Assembly: GCF_027744825.2 (NCBI RefSeq)
Contig: NC_071350.1
Coordinates: forward strand, 434,001-498,000
Direction of reading: 5' to 3'
Length of the DNA: 64,000 nt
Source: Synchiropus splendidus
Taxonomy: Eukaryota > Chordata > Actinopteri > Syngnathiformes > Callionymidae
In this document: in pieces, positions 38,540-51,888 of the stretch
Layout of the letters: the number at the start of each line of letters is the position of its first letter
Position numbering within the stretch: position 1 is the first letter of the stretch
Translations under genes and position numbers: made by a program
The notes under the pieces: generated by a model
Told to the model about the DNA's origin: nothing
Database searches by the model: none
The model's input: only the letters and a program-made list of their open reading frames with translations

Positions 38540-40419
38540 ACGCATTGTGCCATAACTTTTCAGGGAAGCTTCAGAACATGAAATTTTAACCTCCCACTAT
38601 AGCAGAAAGGGTCTTTCTAGTAGGTGCACATCAAATCTAAGCTCTCTGAAGTGTTTTTCGAAAGTTATCAACACTTTTATGTTTGGCGTTCCGAAACCCA
38701 CCTTATCTCAGGCTGAAAAGCGTTTTTGTGCATTGTGCCATAACTTTTCAGGAAAGCTTCAGAACATGAAATTTTAACCTCCCACTATAGCAGAAAGGGT
38801 CTTTCTAGTAGTTGCACATCAAATCTAAGCTGTCTGAAGTGTTTTTCAAAAGTTATCAACACTTTTATGTTTGGCGTTCCGAAACCCACCTTATCTCAGG
38901 CTGAAAAGCGTTTTTGTGCATTGTGCCATAACTTTTCAGGAAAGCTTCAGAACATGAAATTTTAACCTCCCACTATAACAGAAAGGGTCTTTCTAGTAGT
39001 TGCACATCAAATCTAAACTGTCTGAAGTGTTTTTCCAAAGTTATCAACACTTTTATGTTTGGCGTTCCGAAACCCACCTTATCTCAGGCTGAAAAGCTTT
39101 TTTACGCATTGTGCCATAACTTTTCAGGGACGCTTCAGAACATGAAATTTTAACCTCCCACTATAGCAGAAAGGGTCTTTCTAGTAGTTGCACATCAAAT
39201 CTAAACTGTCTGAAGTGTTTTTCCAAAGTTATCAACACTTTTATGTTTGGCGTTCCGAAACCCACCTTATCTCAGGCTGAAAAGCGTTTTTGTGCATTGT
39301 GCCATAACTTTTCAGGGAAGCTTCAGAACATGAAATTTTAACCTCCCACTATAGCAGAAAGGGTCTTTCTAGTAGGTGCACATCAAATCTAAGCTGTCTG
39401 AAGTGTTTTTCGAAAGTTATCAACACTTTTATGTTTGGCGTTCCGAAACCCACCTTATCTCAGGCTGAAAAGCGTTTTTGTGCATTGTGCCATAACTTTT
39501 CAGGGAAGCTTCAGAACATGAAATTTTAACCTCCCACTATAGCAGAAAGGGTCTTTCTAGTAGGTGCACATCAAATCTAAGCTCTCTGAAGTGTTTTTCG
39601 AAAGTTATCAACACTTTTATGTTTGGCGTTCCGAAACCCACCTTATCTCAGGCTGAAAAGCGTTTTTGTGCATTGTGCCATAACTTTTCAGGAAAGCTTC
39701 AGAACATGAAATTTTAACCTCCCACTATAGCAGAAAGGGTCTTTCTAGTAGTTGCACATCAAATCTAAGCTGTCTGAAGTGTTTTTCAAAAGTTATCAAC
39801 ACTTTTATGTTTGGCGTTCCGAAACCCACCTTATCTCAGGCTGAAAAGCGTTTTTGTGCATTCTGCCATAACTTTTCAGGAAAGCTTCAGAACATGAAAT
39901 TTTAACCTCCCACTATAACAGAAAGGGTCTTTCTAGTAGTTGCACATCAAATCTAAACTGTCTGAAGTGTTTTTCCAAAGTTATCAACACTTTTATGTTT
40001 GGCGTTCCGAAACCCACCTTATCTCAGGCTGAAAAGCGTTTTTACGCATTGTGCCATAACTTTTCAGGGAAGCTTCAGAACATGAAATTTTAACCTCCCA
40101 CTATAGCAGAAAGGGTCTTTCTAGTAGTTGCACATCAAATCTAAACTGTCTGAAGTGTTTTTCCAAAGTTATCAACACTTTTATGTTTGGCGTTCCGAAA
40201 CCCACCTTATCTCAGGCTGAAAAGCGTTTTTGTGCATTGTGCCATAACTTTTCAGGGAAGCTTCAGAACATGAAATTTTAACCTCCCACTATAGCAGAAA
40301 GGGTCTTTCTAGTAGTTGCACATCAAATCTAAGCTGTCTGAAGTGTGTTTCAAAAGTTATCAACACTTTTATGTTTGGCGTTCCGAAACCCACCTTATCT
40401 CAGGCTGAAAAGCGTTTTT
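38540..40419. repeat. Tandem pentamer of a second type (offset 940 bp)
   Basis: The order E A2 B acD C (38540-39479) is followed by E A2 B acD A (39480-40419). Both B copies carry 'cactataaca' (38971 and 39911), 940 bases apart. The second E begins with GT instead of AC. The last monomers differ (C against A). The acD at 39104 carries 'aagcttttttac' and 'gggacgcttc', the latter losing the AAGCTT site. The period equals the canonical pentamer but the composition differs, so 940 bp recurs as a step length. Confidence 0.82.
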
Positions 40420-42675
40420 GTGCATTGTGCCATAACTTTTCAGGGAAGCTTCAGAACATGAAATTTTAACCTCCCACTATAGCAGAAAGGGTCTTTCTAG
40501 TAGTTGCACATCAAATCTAAGCTGTCTGAAGTGTTTTTCAAAAGTTATCAACACTTTTATGTTTGGCGTTCCGAAACCCACCTTATCTCAGGCTGAAAAG
40601 CGTTTTTGTGCATTGTGCCATAACTTTTCAGGAAAGCTTCAGAACATGAAATTTTAACCTCCCACTATAGCAGAAAGGGTCTTTCTAGTAGTTGCACATC
40701 AAATCTAAACTGTCTGAAGTGTTTTTCCAAAGTTATCAACACTTTTATGTTTGGCGTTCCGAAACCCACCTTATCTCAGGCTGAAAAGCGTTTTTACGCA
40801 TTGTGCCATAACTTTTCAGGGAAGCTTCAGAACATGAAATTTTAACCTCCCACTATAGCAGAAAGGGTCTTTCTAGTAGGTGCACATCAAATCTAAGCTC
40901 TCTGAAGTGTTTTTCGAAAGTTATCAACACTTGTATGTTTGGCGTTCCGAAACCCACCTAATCTCAGGCTGAAAAGCGTTTTTGTGCATTGTGCCATAAC
41001 TTTTCAGGGAAGCTTCAGAACATGAAATTTTAACCTGCCACTGTAGCAGAAAGGGTCTTTCTAGTAGTTGCACATCAAATCTAAACTGTCTGAAGTGTTT
41101 TTCCAAAGTTATTAACACTTTTATGTTTGGCGTTCCGAAACCCACCTTATCTCAGGCTGAAAAGCGTTTTTGTGCATTGTGCCATAACTTTTCAGGGAAG
41201 CTTCAGAACATGAAATTTTAACCTCCCACTATAGCAGAAAGGGTCTTTCTAGTAGTTGCACATCAAATCTAAACTGTCTGAAGTGTTTTTCCAAAGTTAT
41301 CAACACTTTTATGTTTGGCGTTCCGAAACCCACCTTATCTCAGGCTGAAAAGCGTTTTTGTGCATTGTGCCATAACTTTTCAGGGAAGCTTCAGAACATG
41401 AAATTTTAACCTCCCACTACAGCAGAAAGGGTCTTTCTAGTAGTTGCACATCAAATCTAAGCTGTCTGAAGTGTTTTTCAAAAGTTATCAACACTTTTAT
41501 GTTTGGCGTTCCGAAACCCACCTTATCTCAGGCTGAAAAGCGTTTTTGTGCATTGTGCCATAACTTTTCAGGAAAGCTTCAGAACATGAAATTTTAACCT
41601 CCCACTATAGCAGAAAGGGTCTTTCTAGTAGTTGCACATCAAATCTACACTGTCTGAAGTGTTTTTCCAAAGTTATCAACACTTTTATGTTTGGCGTTCC
41701 GAAACCCACCTTATCTCAGGCTGAAAAGCGTTTTTACGCATTGTGCCCTAACTTTTCAGGGAAGCTTCAGAACATGAAATTTTAACCTCCCACTATAGCA
41801 GAAAGGGTCTTTCTAGTAGGTGCACATCAAATCTAAGCTCTCTGAAGTGTTTTTCGAAAGTTATCAACACTTTTATGTTTGGCGTTCCGAAACCCACCTT
41901 ATCTCAGGCTGAAAAGCGTTTTTGTGCATTGTGCCATAACTTTTCAGGAAAGCTTCAGAACATGAAATTTTAACCTCCCACTATAGCAGAAAGGGTCTTT
42001 CTAGTAGTTGCACATCAAATCTAAGCTGTCTGAAGTGTTTTTCAAAAGTTATCAACACTTTTATGTTTGGCGTTCCGAAACCCACCTTATCTCAGGCTGA
42101 AAAGCGTTTTTGTGCATTGTGCCATAACTTTTCAGGAAAGCTTCAGAACATGAAATTTTAACCTCCCACTATAGCAGAAAGGGTCTTTCTAGTAGTTGCA
42201 CATCAAATCTAAACTGCCTGAAGTGTTTTTCCAAAGTTATCAACACTTTTATGTTTGGCGTTCCGAAACCCACCTTATCTCAGGCTGAAAAGCGTTTTTA
42301 CGCATTGTGCCATAACTTTTCAGGGAAGCTTCAGAACATGAAATTTTAACCTCCCACTATAGCAGAAAGGGTCTTTCTAGTAGTTGCACATCAAATCTAA
42401 GCTGTCTGAAGTGTTTTTCAAAAGTTATCAACACTTTTATGTTTGGCGTTCTGAAACCCACCTTATCTCAGGCTGAAAAGCGTTTTTGTGCATTGTGCCA
42501 TAACTTTTCAGGGAAGCTTCAGAACATGAAATTTTAACCTGCCACTATAGCAGAAAGGGTCTTTCTAGTAGTTGCACATCAAATCTAAACTGTCTGAAGT
42601 GTTTTTCCAAAGTTATTAACACTTTTATGTTTGGCGTTCCGAAACCCACCTTATATCAGGCTGAAAAGCGTTTTT
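40420..42675. repeat. 12-monomer segment duplicated at 49633-51888
   Basis: The order A B E F D A B E A2 B acA F matches 49633-51888 at an offset of 9,213 bases (49 monomers plus the insertion near 49034). Shared private markers are 'cacttgtatg' (40929 and 50142), 'ccactgtagc' (near 41038 and 50251), 'cccactacag' (41413 and 50626), 'gtgccctaac' (near 41743 and 50956) and 'actgcctg' (near 42215 and 51427). Some changes are in one copy only, such as 'cacctaatc' near 40957 and 'ctacactg' near 41645. The right part overlaps the 13-mer below, so this stretch was copied more than once. Confidence 0.9.
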
Positions 42676-45600
42676 GTGCATTGTGCCATAACTTTTCAGG
42701 AAAGCTTCAGAACATGAAATTTTAACATCCCACTATAGCAGAAAGGGTCTTTCTCGTAGTTGCACATCAAATCTAAACTGTCTGAAGTGTTTTTCCAAAG
42801 TTATCAACACTTTTATGTTTGGCGTTCCGAAACCCACCTTATCTCAGGCTGAAAAGCGTTTTTGTGCATTGTGCCATAACTTTTCAGGGAAGCTTCAGAA
42901 CATGAAATTTTAACCTCCCACTATAGCAGAAAGGGTCTTTCTAGTAGTTGCACATCAAATCTAAGCTGTCTGAAGTGTTTTTCAAAAGTTATCAACACTT
43001 TTATGTTTGGCGTTCCGAAACCCACCTTATCTCAGGCTGAAAAGCGTTTTTACGCATTGTGCCATAACTTTTCAGGGAAGCTTCAGAACATGAAATTTTA
43101 ACCTCCCACTATAGCAGAAAGGGTCTTTCTAGTAGGTGCACATCAAATCTAAGCTCTCTGAAGTGTTTTTCGAAAGTTATCAACACTTTTATGTTTGGCG
43201 TTCCGAAACCCACCTTATCTCAGGCTGAAAAGCGTTTTTGTGCATTGTGCCATAACTTTTCAGGGAAGCTTCAGAACATGAAATTTTAACCTGCCACTAT
43301 AACAGAAAGGGTCTTTCTAGTAGTTGCACATCAAATCTAAACTGTCTGAAGTGTTTTTCCAAAGTTATTAACACTTTTATGTTTGGCGTTCCGAAACCCA
43401 CCTTATCTCAGGCTGAAAAGCGTTTTTGTGCATTGTGCCATAACTTTTCAGGGAAGCTTCAGAACATGAAATTTTAACCTCCCACTATAGCAGAAAGGGT
43501 CTTTCTAGTAGTTGCACATCAAATCTAAACTGTCTGAAGTGTTTTTCAAAAGTTATCAACACTTTTATGTTTGGCGTTCCGAAACCCACCTTATCTCAGG
43601 CTGAAAAGCGTTTTTGTGCATTGTGCCATAACTTTTCAGGGAAGCTTCAGAACATGAAATTTTAACCTGCCACTATAGCAGAAAGGGTCTTTCTAGTAGT
43701 TGCACATCAAATCTAAACTGTCTGAAGTGTTTTTCCAAAGTTATTAACACTTTTATGTTTGGCGTTCCGAAACCCACCTTATCTCAGGCTGAAAAGCGTT
43801 TTTGTGCATTGTGCCATAACTTTTCAGGGAAGCTTCAGAACATGAAATTTTAACCTCCCACTACAGCAGAAAGGGTCTTTCTAGTAGTTGCACATCAAAT
43901 CTAAGCTGTCTGAAGTGTTTTTCAAAAGTTATCAACACTTTTATGTTTGGCGTTCCGAAACCCACCTTATCTCAGGCTGAAAAGCGTTTTTGTGCATTGT
44001 GCCATAACTTTTCAGGAAAGCTTCAGAACATGAAATTTTAACCTCCCACTATAGCAGAAAGGGTCTTTCTAGTAGTTGCACATCAAATCTAAACTGTCTG
44101 AAGTGTTTTTCCAAAGTTATCAACACTTTTATGTTTGGCGTTCCGAAACCCACCTTATCTCAGGCTGAAAAGCGTTTTTACGCATTGTGCCCTAACTTTT
44201 CAGGGAAGCTTCAGAACATGAAATTTTAACCTCCCACTATAGCAGAAAGGGTCTTTCTAGTAGGTGCACATCAAATCTAAGCTCTCTGAAGTGTTTTTCG
44301 AAAGTTATCAACACTTTTATGTTTGGCGTTCCGAAACCCACCTTATCTCAGGCTGAAAAGCGTTTTTGTGCATTGTGCCATAACTTTTCAGGAAAGCTTC
44401 AGAACATGAAATTTTAACCTCCCACTATAGCAGAAAGGGTCTTTCTAGTAGTTGCACATCAAATCTAAGCTGTCTGAAGTGTTTTTCAAAAGTTATCAAC
44501 ACTTTTATGTTTGGCGTTCCGAAACCCACCTTATCTCAGGCTGAAAAGCGTTTTTGTGCATTGTGCCATAACTTTTCAGGAAAGCTTCAGAACATGAAAT
44601 TTTAACCTCCCACTATAGCAGAAAGGGTCTTTCTAGTAGTTGCACATCAAATCTAAACTGCCTGAAGTGTTTTTCCAAAGTTATCAACACTTTTATGTTT
44701 GGCGTTCCGAAACCCACCTTATCTCAGGCTGAAAAGCGTTTTTACGCATTGTGCCATAACTTTTCAGGGAAGCTTCAGAACATGAAATTTTAACCTCCCA
44801 CTATAGCAGAAAGGGTCTTTCTAGTAGTTGCACATCAAATCTAAGCTGTCTGAAGTGTTTTTCAAAAGTTATCAACACTTTTATGTTTGGCGTTCTGAAA
44901 CCCACCTTATCTCAGGCTGAAAAGCGTTTTTGTGCATTGTGCCATAACTTTTCAGGGAAGCTTCAGAACATGAAATTTTAACCTGCCACTATAGCAGAAA
45001 GGGTCTTTCTAGTAGTTGCACATCAAATCTAAACTGTCTGAAGTGTTTTTCCAAAGTTATTAACACTTTTATGTTTGGCGTTCCGAAACCCACCTTATCT
45101 CAGGCTGAAAAGCGTTTTTGTGCATTGTGCCATAACTTTTCAGGAAAGCTTCAGAACATGAAATTTTAACATCCCACTATAGCAGAAAGGGTCTTTCTAG
45201 TAGTTGCACATCAAATCTAAACTGTCTGAAGTGTTTTTCCAAAGTTATCAACACTTTTATGTTTGGCGTTCCGAAACCCACCTTATCTCAGGCTGAAAAG
45301 CGTTTTTGTGCATTGTGCCATAACTTTTCAGGGAAGCTTCAGAACATGAAATTTTAACCTCCCACTATAGCAGAAAGGGTCTTTCTAGTAGTTGCACATC
45401 AAATCTAAGCTGTCTGAAGTGTTTTTCAAAAGTTATCAACACTTTTATGTTTGGCGTTCCGAAACCCACCTTATCTCAGGCTGAAAAGCGTTTTTACGCA
45501 TTGTGCCATAACTTTTCAGGGAAGCTTCAGAACATGAAATTTTAACCTCCCACTATAGCAGAAAGGGTCTTTCTAGTAGGTGCACATCAAATCTAAGCTC

Positions 45601-46247
45601 TCTGAAGTGTTTTTCGAAAGTTATCAACACTTTTATGTTTGGCGTTCCGAAACCCACCTTATCTCAGGCTGAAAAGCGTTTTTGTGCATTGTGCCATAAC
45701 TTTTCAGGGAAGCTTCAGAACATGAAATTTTAACCTGCCACTATAACAGAAAGGGTCTTTCTAGTAGTTGCACATCAAATCTAAACTGTCTGAAGTGTTT
45801 TTCCAAAGTTATTAACACTTTTATGTTTGGCGTTCCGAAACCCACCTTATCTCAGGCTGAAAAGCGTTTTTGTGCATTGTGCCATAACTTTTCAGGGAAG
45901 CTTCAGAACATGAAATTTTAACCTCCCACTATAGCAGAAAGGGTCTTTCTAGTAGTTGCACATCAAATCTAAGCTGTCTGAAGTGTTTTTCAAAAGTTAT
46001 CAACACTTTTATGTTTGGCGTTCCGAAACCCACCTTATCTCAGGCTGAAAAGCGTTTTTGTGCATTGTGCCATAACTTTTCAGGGAAGCTTCAGAACATG
46101 AAATTTTAACCTGCCACTATAGCAGAAAGGGTCTTTCTAGTAGTTGCACATCAAATCTAAACTGTCTGAAGTGTTTTTCCAAAGTTATTAACACTTTTAT
46201 GTTTGGCGTTCCGAAACCCACCTTATCTCAGGCTGAAAAGCGTTTTT
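41360..46247. repeat. Tandem 13-mer (2 x 2444 bp)
   Basis: Thirteen monomers (A B E A2 B acA F B A E F D' F) at 41360-43803 are repeated directly at 43804-46247, differing in class only at the twelfth (D' against A). Private markers fall 2,444 bases apart: 'cactacag' (41413 and 43857), 'gccctaac' (41747 and 44191), 'actgcctg', 'gttctgaaac' (42452 and 44896), 'aacatccc' (42725 and 45169) and 'ataacag' (43301 and 45745). The copies abut with no intervening monomer, the expected product of a single unequal exchange or slippage. One copy has 'tctcgtag' near 42753 and 'ttatatcagg' near 42651. Confidence 0.93.
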
Positions 46248-49200
46248 GTGCATTGTGCCATAACTTTTCAGGGAAGCTTCAGAACATGAAATTTTAACCT
46301 CCCACTATAGCAGAAAGGGTCTTTCTAGTAGTTGCACATCAAATCTAAACTGTCTGAAGTGTTTTTCCAAAGTTATCAACACTTTTATGTTTGGCGTTCC
46401 GAAACCCACCTTATCTCAGGCTGAAAAGCGTTTTTGTGCATTGTGCCATAACTTTTCAGGAAAGCTTCAGAACATGAAATTTTAACCTCCCACTAAAGCA
46501 GAAAGGGTCTTTCTAGTAGTTGCACATCAAATCTAAACTGTCTGAAGTGTTTTTCCAAAGTTATCAACACTTTTATGTTTGGCGTTCCGAAACCCACCTT
46601 ATCTCAGGCTGAAAAGCGTTTTTGTGCATTGTGCCATAACTTTTCAGGGAAGCTTCAGAACATGAAATTTTAACCTCCCACTATAGCAGAAAGGGTCTTT
46701 CTAGTAGTTGCACATCAAATCTAAGCTGTCTGAAGTGTTTTTCAAAAGTTATCAACACTTTTATGTTTGGCGTTCCGAAACCCACCTTATCTCAGGCTGA
46801 AAAGCGTTTTTGTGCATTGTGACATAACTTTTCAGGAAAGCTTCAGAACATGAAATTTTAACATCCCACTATAGCAGAAAGGGTCTTTCTAGTAGTTGCA
46901 CATCAAATCTAAACTGTCTGAAGTGTTTTTCCAAAGTTATCAACACTTTTATGTTTGGAGTTCCGAAACCCACCTTATCTCAGGCTGAAAAGCGTTTTTG
47001 TGCATTGTGCCATAACTTTTCAGGGAAGCTTCAGAACATGAAATTTTAACCTCCCACTATAGCAGAAAGGGTCTTTCTAGTAGTTGCACATCAAATCTAA
47101 GCTGTCTGAAGTGTTTTTCAAAAGTTATCAACACTTTTATGTTTGGCGTTCCGAAACCCACCTTATCTCAGGCTGAAAAGCGTTTTTACGCATTGTGCCA
47201 TAACTTTTCAGGGAAGCTTCAGAACATGAAATTTTAACCTCCCACTATAGCAGAAAGGGTCTTTCTAGTAGGTGCACATCAAATCTAAGCTCTCTGAAGT
47301 GTTTTTCGAAAGTTATCAACACTTTTATGTTTGGCGTTCCGAAACCCACCTTATCTCAGGCTGAAAAGCGTTTTTGTGCATTGTGCCATAACTTTTCAGG
47401 GAAGCTTCAGAACATGAAATTTTAACCTGCCACTATAACAGAAAGGGTCTTTCTAGTAGTTGCACATCAAATCTAAACTGTCTGAAGTGTTTTTCCAAAG
47501 TTATTAACACTTTTATGTTTGGCGTTCCGAAACCCACCTTATCTCAGGCTGAAAAGCGTTTTTGTGCATTGTGCCATAACTTTTCAGGGAAGCTTCAGAA
47601 CATGAAATTTTAACCTCCCACTATAGCAGAAAGGGTCTTTCTAGTAGTTGCACATCAAATCTAAGCTGTCTGAAGTGTTTTTCAAAAGTTATCAACACTT
47701 TTATGTTTGGCGTTCCGAAACCCACCTTATCTCAGGCTGAAAAGCGTTTTTGTGCATTGTGCCATAACTTTTCAGGAAAGCTTCAGAACATGAAATTTTA
47801 ACCTCCCACTATAGCAGAAAGGGTCTTTCTAGTAGTTGCACATCAAATCTAAACTGTCTGAAGTGTTTTTCCAAAGTTATCAACACTTTTATGTTTGGCG
47901 TTCCGAAACCCACCTTATCTCAGGCTGAAAAGCGTTTTTGTGCATTGTGCCATAACTTTTCAGGAAAGCTTCAGAACATGAAATTTTAACCTCCCACTAT
48001 AGCAGAAAGGGTCTTTCTAGTAGTTGCACATCAAATCTAAACTGTCTGAAGTGTTTTTCCAAAGTTATCAACACTTTTATGTTTGGCGTTCCGAAACCCA
48101 CCTTATCTCAGGCTGAAAAGCGATTTTGTGCATTGTGCCATAACTTTTCAGGGAAGCTTCAGAACATGAAATTTTAACCTCCCACTATAGCAGAAAGCGT
48201 CTTTCTAGTAGTTGCACATCAAATCTAAGCTGTCTGAAGTGTTTTTCAAAAGTTATCAACACTTTTATGTTTGGCGTTCCGAAACCCACCTTATCTCAGG
48301 CTGAAAAGCGTTTTTACGCATTGTGCCATAACTTTTCAGGGAAGCTTCAGAACATGAAATTTCAACCTCCCACTATAGCAGAAAGGGTCTTTCTAGTAGG
48401 TGCACATCAAATATAAGCTCTCTGAAGTGTTTTTCGAAAGTTATCAACACTTTTATGTTTGGCGTTCCGAAACCCACCTTATCTCAGGCTGAAAAGCGTT
48501 TTTGTGCATTGTGCCATAACTTTTCAGGAAAGCTTCAGAACATGAAATTTTAACCTCCCTCTATAGCAGAAAGGGTCTTTCTAGTAGTTGCACATCAAAT
48601 CTAAGCTGTCTGAAGTGTTTTTCAAAAGTTATCAACACTTTTATGTTTGGCGTTCCGAAACCCACCTTATCTCAGGCTGAAAAGCGTTTTTGTGCATTGT
48701 GCCATAACTTTTCAGGAAAGCTTCAGAACATGAAATTTTAACCTCCCACTATAGCAGAAAGGGTCTTTCTAGTAGTTGCACATCAAATCTAAACTGTCTG
48801 AAGTGTTTTTCCAAAGTTATCAACACTTTTATGTTTGGCGTTCCGAAACCCACCTTATCTCAGGCTGAAAAGCGTTTTTACGCATTGTGCCATAACTTTT
48901 CAGGGAAGCTTCAGAACATGAAATTTTAACCTCCCACTATAGCAGAAAGGGTCTTTCTAGTAGTTGCACATCAAATCTAAGCTGTCTGAAGTGTTTTTCA
49001 AAAGTTATCAACACTTTTATGTTTGGCGTTCCGAAAACCCACCTTATCTCAGGCTGAAAAGCGTTTTTGTGCATTGTGCCATAACTTTTCAGGAAAGCTT
49101 CAGAACATGAAATTTTAACCTCCCACTATAGCAGAAAGGGTCTTTCTAGTAGTTGCACATCAAATCTAAACTGTCTGAAGTGTTTTTCCAAAGTTATCAA

Positions 49201-50008
49201 CACTTTTATGTTTGGCGTTCCGAAACCCACCTTATCTCAGGCTGAAAAGCGTTTTTACGCATTGTGCCATAACTTTTCAGGGAAGCTTCAGAACATGAAA
49301 TTTTAACCTCCCACTATAGCAGAAAGGGTCTTTCTAGTAGGTGCACATCAAATCTAAGCTCTCTGAAGTGTTTTTCGAAAGTTATCAACACTTTTATGTT
49401 TGGCGTTCCGAAACCCACCTTATCTCAGGCTGAAAAGCGTTTTTGTGCATTCTGCCATAACTTTTCAGGAAAGCTTCAGAACATGAAATTTTAACCTCCC
49501 ACTATAGCAGAAAGGGTCTTTCTAGTAGTTGCACATCAAATCTAAACTGTCTGAAGTGTTTTTCCAAAGTTATCAACACTTTTATGTTTGGCGTTCCGAA
49601 ACCCACCTTATCTCAGGCCGAAAAGCGTTTTTGTGCATTGTGCCATAACTTTTCAGGGAAGCTTCAGAACATGAAATTTTAACCTCCCACTATAGCAGAA
49701 AGGGTCTTTCTAGTAGTTGCACATCAAATCTAAGCTGTCTGAAGTGTTTTTCAAAAGTTATCAACACTTTTATGTTTGGCGTTCCGAAACCCACCTTATC
49801 TCAGGCTGAAAAGCGTTTTTGTGCATTGTGCCATAACTTTTCAGGAAAGCTTCAGAACATGAAATTTTAACCTCCCACTATAGCAGAAAGGGTGTTTCTA
49901 GTAGTTGCACATCAAATCTAAACTGTCTGAAGTGTTTTTCCAAAGTTATCAACACTTTTATGTTTGGCGTTCCGAAACCCATCTTATCTCAGGCTGAAAA
50001 GCGTTTTT
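45120..50008. repeat. 26-monomer segmental duplication, left copy
   Basis: All 26 monomers match 52453-57341 in class order. The offset is 7,333 bases to most markers: 'aacatccc' (45169, 46861), 'ataacag' (45745, 47437), 'cactaaagc' (46491), 'agcgatttt' (near 48119), 'gaaagcgtc' (near 48194), 'atttcaacc' (near 48359), 'aaatataag' (near 48409), 'cctccctct' (near 48555) and the inserted A giving 'ccgaaaaccc' (49031). Changes found only here include 'gtgacataa' near 46819, 'tttggagttcc' near 46955, 'caggccg' near 49615, 'gggtgtttc' near 49891 and 'cccatctt' near 49978. A nonamer starting at the B with 'aacatccc' is itself partly doubled (45120 and 46812). Confidence 0.93.
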
Positions 50009-51888
50009 ACGCATTGTGCCATAACTTTTCAGGGAAGCTTCAGAACATGAAATTTTAACCTCCCACTATAGCAGAAAGGGTCTTTCTAGTAGGTGCACAT
50101 CAAATCTAAGCTCTCTGAAGTGTTTTTCGAAAGTTATCAACACTTGTATGTTTGGCGTTCCGAAACCCACCTTATCTCAGGCTGAAAAGCGTTTTTGTGC
50201 ATTGTGCCATAACTTTTCAGGGAAGCTTCAGAACATGAAATTTTAACCTGCCACTGTAGCAGAAAGGGTCTTTCTAGTAGTTGCACATCAAATCTAAACT
50301 GTCTGAAGTGTTTTTCCAAAGTTATTAACACTTTTATGTTTGGCGTTCCGAAACCCACCTTATCTCAGGCTGAAAAGCGTTTTTGTGCATTGTGCCATAA
50401 CTTTTCAGGGAAGCTTCAGAACATGAAATTTTAACCTCCCACTATAGCAGAAAGGGTCTTTCTAGTAGTTGCACATCAAATCTAAACTGTCTGAAGTGTT
50501 TTTCCAAAGTTATCAACACTTTTATGTTTGGCGTTCCGAAACCCACCTTATCTCAGGCTGAAAAGCGTTTTTGTGCATTGTGCCATAACTTTTCAGGGAA
50601 GCTTCAGAACATGAAATTTTAACCTCCCACTACAGCAGAAAGGGTCTTTCTAGTAGTTGCACATCAAATCTAAGCTGTCTGAAGTGTTTTTCAAAAGTTA
50701 TCAACACTTTTATGTTTGGCGTTCCGAAACCCACCTTATCTCAGGCTGAAAAGCGTTTTTGTGCATTGTGCCATAACTTTTCAGGAAAGCTTCAGAACAT
50801 GAAATTTTAACCTCCCACTATAGCAGAAAGGGTCTTTCTAGTAGTTGCACATCAAATCTAAACTGTCTGAAGTGTTTTTCCAAAGTTATCAACACTTTTA
50901 TGTTTGGCGTTCCGAAACCCACCTTATCTCAGGCTGAAAAGCGTTTTTACGCATTGTGCCCTAACTTTTCAGGGAAGCTTCAGAACATGAAATTTTAACC
51001 TCCCACTATAGCAGAAAGGGTCTTTCTAGTAGGTGCACATCAAATCTAAGCTCTCTGAAGTGTTTTTCGAAAGTTATCAACACTTTTATGTTTGGCGTTC
51101 CGAAACCCACCTTATCTCAGGCTGAAAAGCGTTTTTGTGCATTGTGCCATAACTTTTCAGGAAAGCTTCAGAACATGAAATTTTAACCTCCCACTATAGC
51201 AGAAAGGGTCTTTCTAGTAGTTGCACATCAAATCTAAGCTGTCTGAAGTGTTTTTCAAAAGTTATCAACACTTTTATGTTTGGCGTTCCGAAACCCACCT
51301 TATCTCAGGCTGAAAAGCGTTTTTGTGCATTGTGCCATAACTTTTCAGGAAAGCTTCAGAACATGAAATTTTAACCTCCCACTATAGCAGAAAGGGTCTT
51401 TCTAGTAGTTGCACATCAAATCTAAACTGCCTGAAGTGTTTTTCCAAAGTTATCAACACTTTTATGTTTGGCGTTCCGAAACCCACCTTATCTCAGGCTG
51501 AAAAGCGTTTTTACGCATTGTGCCATAACTTTTCAGGGAAGCTTCAGAACATGAAATTTTAACCTCCCACTATAGCAGAAAGGGTCTTTCTAGTAGTTGC
51601 ACATCAAATCTAAGCTGTCTGAAGTGTTTTTCAAAAGTTTTCAACACTTTTATGTTTGGCGTTCCGAAACCCACCTTATCTCAGGCTGAAAAGCGTTTTT
51701 GTGCATTGTGCCATAACTTTTCAGGGAAGCTTCAGAACATGAAATTTTAACCTGCCACTATAGCAGAAAGGGTCTTTCTAGTAGTTGCACATCAAATCTA
51801 AACTGTCTGAAGTGTTTTTCCAAAGTTATTAACACTTTTATGTTTGGCGTTCCGAAACCCACCTTATCTCAGGCTGAAAAGCGTTTTT
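49633..51888. repeat. 12-monomer segment, right copy of 40420-42675
   Basis: The order is A B E F D A B E A2 B acA F, the same as at 40420, with the same five private markers. It overlaps the last two monomers of the 26-monomer block and leads into the nonamers. This copy lacks 'gttctgaaac', which both 13-mer copies carry, and has 'caaaagttttc' near 51632 instead. Its source may therefore predate that change, or the change was reverted by conversion; I cannot tell which. Confidence 0.88.

Noticed and set aside
39862..49456. Shared 'cattctgcc' at 39862 and 49451 as evidence of a further 51-monomer duplication
   Set aside because: The neighbouring monomers do not match at that offset, so recurrent mutation or local conversion is as likely.
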